In this document: one piece after another, positions 18,837-26,995 of the stretch
How the letters are laid out: each line of letters begins with the position of its first letter
Numbering within the stretch: the stretch's first letter is position 1
DNA from: an uncultured Clostridia bacterium
GTDB taxonomy: Bacteria; Bacillota; Clostridia; Christensenellales; UBA3700
Length of the DNA stretch: 64,000 bases
Assembly (NCBI GenBank): GCA_947038565.1
Contig: CAMQWP010000005.1
Span: forward strand, 1-64,000
Direction: 5' to 3'
Notes under the pieces: model-generated
Database searches by the model: none
Seen by the model: only the letters and a program-made list of their open reading frames with translations
Told to the model about the DNA's origin: nothing
Translations under genes and position numbers: made by a program

Positions 18837-18967
18837 GTGATGTGGTATAAGCTAAGTACCGTATATTTGCGTAGATAAATTTCATGCAAATTTAAAGGCT
18901 TTGATTTTATGGTGATTTGAATTTATAATGACATATATACGGGTTAAGTATATAATCAAAAAATATT

Positions 18968-20203
18968 TTACGATTCAGTATTATTTGGAGGCAATAAGCT
19001 CGTGAATAACTTTGAAAACTGATCGATGTTCCATATTACAGGGACAGGGTAGAAAGGGTTAGCCTCTCTGCAAGCTCGCTTTGACATTGTTTCAATATCA
19101 TCAACATTGATGTCTTTAACAAAAGTTGGTATGTTCATGTAACTGTTCATTCTTTCTATCCATAGTATAAATTGACGTGATTTGTTGTCGCATGTCCAGT
19201 CTACTTTTGATAGTCCAATATAATCAGATATCTCACCTAGCTTCTTGTCACATGAATTGCCGTAAGCTCTTAGTACCTTTGGTAATACTATCGCATTTGC
19301 AAGTCCGTGGGGCAAGTTGTACATTCCTCCGAGGGCATGAGCAATTGCGTGTACGTTACCTACATAAGCTCTAGTGAATGCTTGCCCTGCAAAAAAAGAT
19401 GCGTAGAGCATGTTTTCTCTAGCTACTAAGTTTTGACCATCGGTATAAGCCGTTTGTAAATTCTCATATATTAATTTTATTGCCTTTAGCGAGTACTGTC
19501 TTGTCTTACGAGTATTGCTATTGCCTAGATACGCCTCGACAGCGTGGGTTAGTGCGTCCATGCCAGTACTGCCAGTAAGGCTTGGCGGTAACTTGGTCGT
19601 ATACTCAGCATTAAGTACTGCTAAGTTAGGTACTATAGATAAGTCAGTTATTACACATTTCTCATGAGTTTTCTCCGATGTGATCACTGCTGCGATAGTC
19701 GTTTCACTTCCAGTCCCAGCAGTAGTCGGGATTGCCATAAAAGGGACAATTCTCCTCCTAACTTTTAGTAATCCTCGCAGTTGTTCTATGCTTTTCTTTG
19801 GTCTAGCTATTCTCGCTGCTACTGCTTTTCCGCAGTCTATTGAAGATCCACCGCCAAAAGAAATAATAGCCTCACACTTATTGATAATGTACAAATGCAA
19901 CGCATCTTCGACATTGATTGATGTAGGGTTAGGTTTAGTTTTGTCGTATATTACGTAATTTGTACTGCTTTTATCTATGGTATTAAGTAAATCATCTAGA
20001 AGTCCTAACTTTAGAAGTTGTGCGTCAGTGATTATAAGTACTGACTTGAAATTTCTTAATTTATGCTCTATATTGACATATAAATCATCATTGCTGATGA
20101 CTTCTGGTGTACGCCATTTAACAAAATATGCACCTATTTTCAGTATTAATTGATAAGCTCTATAATATAATTTCATATCTTTTTCCTCCAATTGTATTGA
20201 CAA
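18968..20203 (-). CDS. Iron-containing alcohol dehydrogenase (second)
   Basis: ISFGGGSSIDCGKAVAAR, IPTTAGTGSETTIAAVIT, TGMDALTHAVEAYLG, GNVHAIAHALGGMYNLPHGLANAIVLP. True start likely at an internal M (MKLYYRAYQ), since the 5-prime end lies beyond the SD. Confidence 0.9.
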   Translation of the reverse strand: MSIQLEEKDMKLYYRAYQLILKIGAYFVKWRTPEVISNDDLYVNIEHKLRNFKSVLIITDAQLLKLGLLDDLLNTIDKSSTNYVIYDKTKPNPTSINVEDALHLYIINKCEAIISFGGGSSIDCGKAVAARIARPKKSIEQLRGLLKVRRRIVPFMAIPTTAGTGSETTIAAVITSEKTHEKCVITDLSIVPNLAVLNAEYTTKLPPSLTGSTGMDALTHAVEAYLGNSNTRKTRQYSLKAIKLIYENLQTAYTDGQNLVARENMLYASFFAGQAFTRAYVGNVHAIAHALGGMYNLPHGLANAIVLPKVLRAYGNSCDKKLGEISDYIGLSKVDWTCDNKSRQFILWIERMNSYMNIPTFVKDINVDDIETMSKRACREANPFYPVPVIWNIDQFSKLFTSLLPPNNTES

Positions 20204-20241
20204 TTGTAGTGTAAATCAAGTATACTATGGTTGTCAATACA
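20189..20241. promoter_or_regulatory. Palindromic operator region between divergent ADH and TetR genes
   Basis: CAATTGT-ATTG-ACAATTG (20189-20206), and TGTATTGACAA (20193-20203) repeated inverted as TTGTCAATACA (20231-20241). Confidence 0.6.
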
Positions 20242-20318
20242 TTCTTATGGTCTAAATTTATAAAAAGTTATAAATTTGTACGATTAGAACAAAATTAATC
20301 ATATGTAGGGGATTAAAA

Positions 20319-20900
20319 ATGGAAAAACACTTGTATAGAAATGCAATGAGATCAAAAAGATTAATTAAAGAAGCATTCCTTAAACTGATATCAGAAAAGG
20401 ATATAAGTAAGGTTAGGATCAAAGAGGTTGCCGAATTAGCTGATATTAGCAAAGGGACATTCTATGCGCATTTTCAGGATATATATGCTGTTCTTGAGGA
20501 GATAGAAGATGATAACATACAGAGATTTATAGGCTTCTTCGATGATAGTCCTTGTATATCATTACTTGATGATTGTAGACCGTTTATTACAAAAGTATTT
20601 AAGCATATAGAAGACAATAGGGGATCTTATGAGTTGCTATTCAAATCTCAGGCAGCATATACTTTCCTTGCAAAGTTGCAAAATGTATTTGTAGAATACA
20701 TGATGCAAGATAAGAAAATGATAGCTAGATTACGCGATATTGATGACGCAAGGATGTTTTTCTCTTTTGTCGCAGTAGGTACAGCGAATCTTATACATGA
20801 GCGTTACACTGGCAAAGAAAACATGCCACAAGAGAGACTTATAGAACTGCTTAATGTTTGCGTTCTTAATGGAATGAACGCTATAGTAAAACAACAGTAA
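20319..20900 (+). CDS. TetR/AcrR-family transcriptional regulator
   Basis: N-terminal HTH: LIKEAFLKLISEKDISKVRIKEVAELADISKGTFYAHFQDIYAVLEEI. Confidence 0.88.
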   Translation: MEKHLYRNAMRSKRLIKEAFLKLISEKDISKVRIKEVAELADISKGTFYAHFQDIYAVLEEIEDDNIQRFIGFFDDSPCISLLDDCRPFITKVFKHIEDNRGSYELLFKSQAAYTFLAKLQNVFVEYMMQDKKMIARLRDIDDARMFFSFVAVGTANLIHERYTGKENMPQERLIELLNVCVLNGMNAIVKQQ

Positions 20901-21022
20901 TATAAAGACCAATATTAATTGCGAAGCAATGACAAATTATGTTATAATGTACATAATATAATTGTTTATTTGTAATATTATTTTTCGTAGAGAGAAAGTG
21001 CCATGACATAAGGAGAATAAAT

Positions 21023-22120
21023 ATGCCTAATTTGTCTGTTATGATAAAACCTTCATCAAGTATTTGCAATATGCGATGCAAATACTGTTTCTATGACTCT
21101 CTTGCAAGTACAAGGGAAAATTATAGCTATGGTATAATGAATGATGACACGTCGGAAAAACTCGTCAAAAGTATACTAGAGTATGCAAATGGTGGAAGTG
21201 TTAGTATAGCATTCCAAGGCGGAGAGCCACTTATGGCAGGTGTTCAATTTTTTAAATCATTTATAGAATTTGTGAAATTGTACAACTTAAAGTCAAGTCC
21301 CATTAGTTACGCTATGCAAACTAATGGAACGTTAGTGAACGATGAGTGGATTGAATTGTTTAAGAAAAACAAGTTCCTTATTGGCTTAAGTTTGGACGGT
21401 GATAGTAATGCTAATAAATTTAGAATAGATAGTGCAAAAAAACCAGTTTTCTCAAGAGTAATGCAAACAGCTGATAAATTTATACTTTCGGATGTAGACT
21501 TTAATGTGCTTGTGGTTGCTACAAAATACACTTCTAAACATATTAAAGAGATATATAGATTTTTAACCGATAAGGGATATAAGTATTTGCAATTCATTCC
21601 ATGTCTAAGACCATTTGGCGATATGTCGGAAGGTGAACTATATATGAATGTAAATGATTATGGCAATTTTTTAGTTGAATTATTTAAGCTGTATGCAGAT
21701 GACTACAAGAACAATCGTTATACAAGCATTCGCTGGTGTGATAATATAGTAGGCATGTATTATGGTGTGCCAGCAGAGCAGTGCGGTATTATGGGGCATT
21801 GTAGTACTCAATTTGTTATAGAAGGGAATGGAGATGTATACCCCTGCGACTTCTATTGCAGCGATAATTGGAAGCTAGGCAATGTAACAATTGATGATTT
21901 TACAGTCATAGCAAATAGTGAGAAGGCGAGTAAATTTGTTATGGAAAGTCTTCATTTACCGCTCAAATGCAAGGACTGTAACCTTCTTGCTGTGTGTCGC
22001 GGTGGAGGGTGTAAAAGAAGTCGTGCGGATAGAGACTACTGCAAATCATATAAAAAGTTTTATGAAAATTCATTACCTTTATTCAAATTATTTGAGAAAG
22101 AATTTATAAGAAAGGTATAA
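21023..22120 (+). CDS. Radical SAM/SPASM protein, anaerobic sulfatase-maturating-enzyme-like
   Basis: KPSSSICNMRCKYCFYDS; FQGGEPLMAG; SPASM cysteines CGIMGHCSTQFVIEGNGDVYPCDFYC...CKDCNLLAVCRGGGCKRSR. Confidence 0.85.
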   Translation: MPNLSVMIKPSSSICNMRCKYCFYDSLASTRENYSYGIMNDDTSEKLVKSILEYANGGSVSIAFQGGEPLMAGVQFFKSFIEFVKLYNLKSSPISYAMQTNGTLVNDEWIELFKKNKFLIGLSLDGDSNANKFRIDSAKKPVFSRVMQTADKFILSDVDFNVLVVATKYTSKHIKEIYRFLTDKGYKYLQFIPCLRPFGDMSEGELYMNVNDYGNFLVELFKLYADDYKNNRYTSIRWCDNIVGMYYGVPAEQCGIMGHCSTQFVIEGNGDVYPCDFYCSDNWKLGNVTIDDFTVIANSEKASKFVMESLHLPLKCKDCNLLAVCRGGGCKRSRADRDYCKSYKKFYENSLPLFKLFEKEFIRKV

Positions 22121-22273
22121 AAATAGGAATAAATGTATGTTTCAATGGCCGGAACTGCATGACGAATTTTGTCGAATGATGTCAAAAACAACTATTATTA
22201 TCACATAAATTTCATGAAAATATATAAGTTATGAGCTAAAATAACAAGCAATTTTTTTAAGGAGAAAAATAAT

Positions 22274-23311
22274 ATGGAACAAGAGTATAAGCGTCGAGTA
22301 AGATATAAAGGCACGCACCCACATACATTTAATGAGAAGTATAAGGAACTAAACCCTGAGCAGTATCAGGCAGAAATAGAGAAAATAATAAAGAATGGTA
22401 AGACTCCAGCGGGTATGCATATATCTATTTGCGTAAAGGAAATAATAGAATTTTTGCAAATTAAACCAAATATGATAGGTCTTGATGCTACTTTAGGTTA
22501 TGGTGGACATACACAAAAAATGCTTGAATGCCTAGAGGGTAAAGGGCATATTTATGCTACAGATGTGGATCCGATCGAGTCTGAAAAAACTAAAGCAAGG
22601 CTTGAGTCATTAGGTTATAATTCTGATATTATTACTATCAAGAACATGAATTTCGCTAATATTGATGAGGTCAATCCAGATGAAAAATTCGACTTTGTTT
22701 TGGCTGATCTTGGAGTGTCATCAATGCAAATAGACAATCCAAATAGAGGATTTACTTTCAAAAAAGATGGTCCATTAGACTTGAGACTTGATCCTACAAA
22801 AGGAATTACGGCGGCAGAAAGACTAGCACAATTAAACTATATGGAGTTAGTTGCCATGCTTACAGATAACGCAGATGAGCCATATGCCGAGCAAATCGCT
22901 AAGGTTGTCATGCGAACTTTTAAGAAAGGTGGCGTTATAGATACTACTAGAAAACTTTATAGTGCTGTGGAAGAAGCTCTATCGTTCTTGCCTAAAAAGC
23001 TACTTAAAGAAAGTGTTAAGAAGTCATGCCAGAGAACTTTTCAAGCGTTGCGAATTGATATTAATTGCGAGCTTGAGGTGTTAATCCAATTCTTGGAAAA
23101 GTTGCCAAACGTGTTGAAAAGTGGCGGAAGAGTAGCGGTTCTGACATTCCATTCGGGAGAGGATAGGCTTGTTAAAAGGTGGTTTAAACAATGCTGTAAT
23201 GATGGCTTATATAGTGAAGTAGCAAGAGATGTAATACGTCCTAGCTATGAAGAAAACAACCAAAATCCACGTGCTCACTCTACTAAAATGCGATGGGCGA
23301 TACGTGCATAA
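22274..23311 (+). CDS. rsmH: 16S rRNA (cytosine1402-N4)-methyltransferase RsmH-like, N-terminally extended
   Basis: GLDATLGYGGHTQKML, FDFVLADLGVSSMQIDNPNRGFTFKKDGPLDLRLDP, RTFQALRIDINCELE, VLTFHSGEDRLVKRWF. Confidence 0.9.
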   Translation: MEQEYKRRVRYKGTHPHTFNEKYKELNPEQYQAEIEKIIKNGKTPAGMHISICVKEIIEFLQIKPNMIGLDATLGYGGHTQKMLECLEGKGHIYATDVDPIESEKTKARLESLGYNSDIITIKNMNFANIDEVNPDEKFDFVLADLGVSSMQIDNPNRGFTFKKDGPLDLRLDPTKGITAAERLAQLNYMELVAMLTDNADEPYAEQIAKVVMRTFKKGGVIDTTRKLYSAVEEALSFLPKKLLKESVKKSCQRTFQALRIDINCELEVLIQFLEKLPNVLKSGGRVAVLTFHSGEDRLVKRWFKQCCNDGLYSEVARDVIRPSYEENNQNPRAHSTKMRWAIRA

Positions 23312-23336
23312 TTAATATAAATTTAAGGAGATATGT

Positions 23337-23870
23337 ATGATATATGATATAAAAGTTTTGGATATAAAAGGTGAAGAATTAAGTATGTCCATATATAAAG
23401 GAAAAGTTTTGCTAGTCGTGAATACTGCTACGCAATGTGGTCTTACGCCACAGTATCAAGGTTTGCAAAATCTGTACGAGGAGTATGCGAATCAAGGGTT
23501 TGAGATACTTGAATTCCCATGCAATCAATTTTTTGAACAAGCCCCAGAGAGTGATAGTGAAATCAATGCTTTTTGCGAGCTTAGATATTCGACTACTTTT
23601 AAGCGCTTTGCTAAAATAGATGTCAATGGCGATAATGCACATGAATTATATATGTTGCTTAGGAGTAAAGCTCCTAGTGCAGACGATAGTATCACTGCCG
23701 AAGTCATGTATAAGATATTAAAGGCGAAGGGTTTCGATAGTAGTGATGATGAAATCAAATGGAATTTTACTAAATTTTTAATAGATAGAAATGGTAATGT
23801 TATTAAAAGATTTTCACCTACCGATAAGCCTAAGAAGATAGAAAAAGATATCAAATTACTATTAAAATAA
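23337..23870 (+). CDS. Glutathione peroxidase family protein (Cys type)
   Basis: NTATQCGLTPQYQGLQNLYEEYANQGFEILEFPCNQF...IKWNFTKFLIDRNGNVIKRF. Confidence 0.9.
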   Translation: MIYDIKVLDIKGEELSMSIYKGKVLLVVNTATQCGLTPQYQGLQNLYEEYANQGFEILEFPCNQFFEQAPESDSEINAFCELRYSTTFKRFAKIDVNGDNAHELYMLLRSKAPSADDSITAEVMYKILKAKGFDSSDDEIKWNFTKFLIDRNGNVIKRFSPTDKPKKIEKDIKLLLK

Positions 23871-24075
23871 ACAATTAACAAAATTATACTTTGCTTTAAG
23901 TAAAGTATACTTGTTCTATTTTATGGCATAATGTAGATGTTATTTAAATTATGTATAAATGATATTATGTCTAAAGTTGTGTATTAAAGTTGTTTTAATA
24001 TATTTAAATAGTATAATATTGAAATCGACCTAAACAAAATCTTAAATATAATTAGATAGATAAAGGAGTAAGTTT

Positions 24076-25236
24076 ATGACTAAAGCATTAGAAAAACATG
24101 AGAATTGGGGTGGCAAGATAGAAGTAATATCAAGGGTGTCGATGGATACTCAAGAACAATTATCTATAGCCTACACGCCAGGAGTAGCAGAGCCATGCTT
24201 AGAGATATCAAGGGATAAAGAGCTGAGTTATAAGTATACTAGGCGACATAACTTAGTAGCTGTAATCACTGATGGAAGTGCAGTATTAGGACTTGGTAAT
24301 ATAGGTGGGCTTGCGGGCATGCCAGTTATGGAAGGTAAGTGTATATTGTTTAAAAAATTCGGCGATGTTGATGCCTTTCCTATATGTATAAACACGCAGG
24401 ATACGGATGAGATAGTATCTACTATAGCAAATATAGCTGATTCTTTCGGCGGTATAAATCTAGAAGATATATCCTCACCTCGATGTTTTGAAATCGAAAA
24501 GAGGCTACAAGAGATATGCGATATACCAGTATTTCATGATGACCAGCATGGAACAGCGATAGTTACCGCAGCTGCACTTATAAATGCACTAAAAGTAACA
24601 AACAGGACAATGCACGAATGCAAAATAGTCATTATTGGTACGGGTGCGGCAGGAACTGCAATAGCAAAATTATTATTAGTTATGGGGTATAGTGATATCA
24701 TAATGTGCGATAGAAAAGGAATAATTTACGAAGGCAGGGACGGCATGGATAAGAATAAGATCGAGCTATCATTGCTAACAAATAAAGAAGATATAAGTGG
24801 CGGGATATCGGACGCTCTTAAGGGGCGTGATGTGCTAATAGGTGTCAGTGGTGCGAATACTGTCAGTGCGGATATGATAAGGCATATGAATGTTGATCCG
24901 ATAGTCTTTGCTCTTAGTAATCCTATCCCCGAGATTATGCCTGATGAGGCAAAGAACGGTGGTGCTAAAGTGATCGGCACGGGTAGATCCGATTTCCCTA
25001 ATCAGATAAATAATGTACTTGCATTCCCGGGTATATTTAGAGGTGCATTAGACGCAAAAGCTACGCGTATTACTGATAAAATGAAACAATCAGCCGTGTA
25101 TGCGATAGCAAATCTAGTGGATGATAGTCAATTAAATGCTGAATATGTGATACCTAATGTATTCGATAAAAGAGTATCCGTAGAGGTGTCAAAGTCGGTA
25201 TATGAGCAGGCTAAAGCGGAGAATATATGCAGATAA
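24076..25236 (+). CDS. NAD(P)-dependent malic enzyme
   Basis: AYTPGVAEPCLEI, NLVAVITDGSAVLGLGNIGGLAGMPVMEGK, FHDDQHGTAIVTAAALINA, IGTGAAGTAIAKLL. Confidence 0.95.
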   Translation: MTKALEKHENWGGKIEVISRVSMDTQEQLSIAYTPGVAEPCLEISRDKELSYKYTRRHNLVAVITDGSAVLGLGNIGGLAGMPVMEGKCILFKKFGDVDAFPICINTQDTDEIVSTIANIADSFGGINLEDISSPRCFEIEKRLQEICDIPVFHDDQHGTAIVTAAALINALKVTNRTMHECKIVIIGTGAAGTAIAKLLLVMGYSDIIMCDRKGIIYEGRDGMDKNKIELSLLTNKEDISGGISDALKGRDVLIGVSGANTVSADMIRHMNVDPIVFALSNPIPEIMPDEAKNGGAKVIGTGRSDFPNQINNVLAFPGIFRGALDAKATRITDKMKQSAVYAIANLVDDSQLNAEYVIPNVFDKRVSVEVSKSVYEQAKAENICR

Positions 25237-25460
25237 TGATAGATTGACAGCCTATTATGTGAGATGAACACTCCCCCTTATACTGAGTATATAATATATA
25301 TAATAATGTCTTAATTTAAGATAATAGTAGGGTAGCGGACATTTTTAACTGATAACGTGATATCAGCTGTTCGTTAAGTATATATATTTTACAAATTATT
25401 GACTAAGCAAAAGTTATGTGTTAGTATTATTATATTATACAATAAGGGGAACAAAATAAC

Positions 25461-26978
25461 ATGAAAAAAATACTTTACAGTTTGGATCTAGGTAATGATT
25501 CTTTAAAAATGTGTTATTCTTATGAGCATAAAGGAAAAGCTGTTGTAGGTAATCTACAGCTTTTAGATGATAGAGACACTGTGCCTGCGGTTGCTTTATA
25601 CGATTTAGATAATGACAGCTGGAATTATGGTGCTGAAGCGTTAGCTCTCGCGGAAAATTCTCAGCGTCCTATAGTTAGAATTAAAGAACTTATGGAAGGG
25701 GCTGGTTCAGCAGATTTTTATAATGGATATGATTTTGAAAATACTGATTTTGCATACAAGTTTAGATCGGTTTCTTTAACAGTAAAGCAAGTACTTAATG
25801 GCTTTTTCGATTATGTATTAGTTGACTTGTTAGCTAAGGCGATTGCTAAACTGGATATTGATGATTCGGAGCAAGCTAATCAAATCATATTTACTTTCCC
25901 AAGCAAGGTAAGCGATGATTGCAAGATAGTGATGAAGAGTATTATACAGTCGCTAGGCTTTAACCCTCGTGCTATCGCTGAGCCTACTGCGGCGGCTGCG
26001 TACTGTATGAATGACGGCGTGAAGCTGGGCAAACATGTTTTGGTAGTTGATATTGGTGTGAAGGAGTCTTCTATCGCAATATTTAATCCTAATTCTAGTA
26101 CTGTTGATAGTCTTAATATGCTAAAGATCGATAGTATCAATCAGGGAAGTAAGGATTTCGATAATGCTTTGTTTGAGCATGTTGTTTCTCAATCAGGTAA
26201 GGTAGAGGAAATAACTAATTATCAGAAATTCAAATTGTTAGAGCAGATAAGAGCTGCTAAAGAAAGTTTGAGTTCTGGTGAGCAAGAAGTAATGCTTGAG
26301 TATCAGTCTGACTCGGTAGTGTATGTAAACGTGTCTAAAGAACAGTTTAATGATATTTGTAATCCTATCATGGTAGATATTGCAAATTCAGTTTTAAATC
26401 TGATAAATGAGAATCCTGATATTAATCAAGTTATTTTGTCTGGTGGATCGAGCAAAAACCCACATTTGATAGATGTAGTAAGTGAGCTTGTAAACAAAAA
26501 ATTCCCAAGTGTTAACTTATATAATATCTCTAAAGGAATTTTTGGTGTTGCGCATGGTGCTGGTATTATCGCAACAGGAGTTTCTAGTTTTCAAAGCATT
26601 GCGACTAAGGGTTATGGTTTCGCTTGTACTAAGGGTTCTAATAAAAAAGCTCCTTTCGGTCTGCAAATAGTAATCAATAAAAATGATAAACTTCCTATAT
26701 CCGTTACGAAGAAAGTTGCACTCAAAGAAAAAAATCAGAAGAGCGTGGAAATCAATGTGATGTCTACTGATATGGAGACTAAAGCAAATGCTTTTATTAC
26801 TCCTATAGGCGAAACTGAAAATTCTCTTCAATGCGGTGTAATGGAGTTTGATACTAAAGTGCGTAAAGGTGCTTTAATAAAGGTTCGAGTGTTTATTGAT
26901 GAGGACGGCATCGGCGGAGTTGAAGTCGTAGGACCAAAGAAAAAAGGCACTTATAAGACAAGTTTTGAAATAGACTAA
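25461..26978 (+). CDS. Divergent Hsp70/DnaK-family protein, lid-less
   Basis: DLGNDSLKM (phosphate 1), TFPSKVSDDCKIVMKSIIQSLGFNPRAIAEPTAAAAYC, VVDIGVKESSIAIF (phosphate 2 lacking GGGT), VILSGGSSKNPHLIDVV; SBD-beta-like GALIKVRVFIDEDGIGGVEV; ends at 505 aa. Confidence 0.85.
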   Translation: MKKILYSLDLGNDSLKMCYSYEHKGKAVVGNLQLLDDRDTVPAVALYDLDNDSWNYGAEALALAENSQRPIVRIKELMEGAGSADFYNGYDFENTDFAYKFRSVSLTVKQVLNGFFDYVLVDLLAKAIAKLDIDDSEQANQIIFTFPSKVSDDCKIVMKSIIQSLGFNPRAIAEPTAAAAYCMNDGVKLGKHVLVVDIGVKESSIAIFNPNSSTVDSLNMLKIDSINQGSKDFDNALFEHVVSQSGKVEEITNYQKFKLLEQIRAAKESLSSGEQEVMLEYQSDSVVYVNVSKEQFNDICNPIMVDIANSVLNLINENPDINQVILSGGSSKNPHLIDVVSELVNKKFPSVNLYNISKGIFGVAHGAGIIATGVSSFQSIATKGYGFACTKGSNKKAPFGLQIVINKNDKLPISVTKKVALKEKNQKSVEINVMSTDMETKANAFITPIGETENSLQCGVMEFDTKVRKGALIKVRVFIDEDGIGGVEVVGPKKKGTYKTSFEID

Positions 26979-26995
26979 TGTCAGAGGGAAAATTT

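Noticed and set aside
22137-22208. Small ORF MFQWPELHDEFCRMMSKTTIIIT before rsmH
   Set aside because: Only about 24 codons and no recognisable family; cannot be supported from one sequence.
25330-25375. Possible riboswitch upstream of the Hsp70 gene (CTGATA/TATCAG stem)
   Set aside because: Only a 6-bp stem with no match to a known aptamer core.
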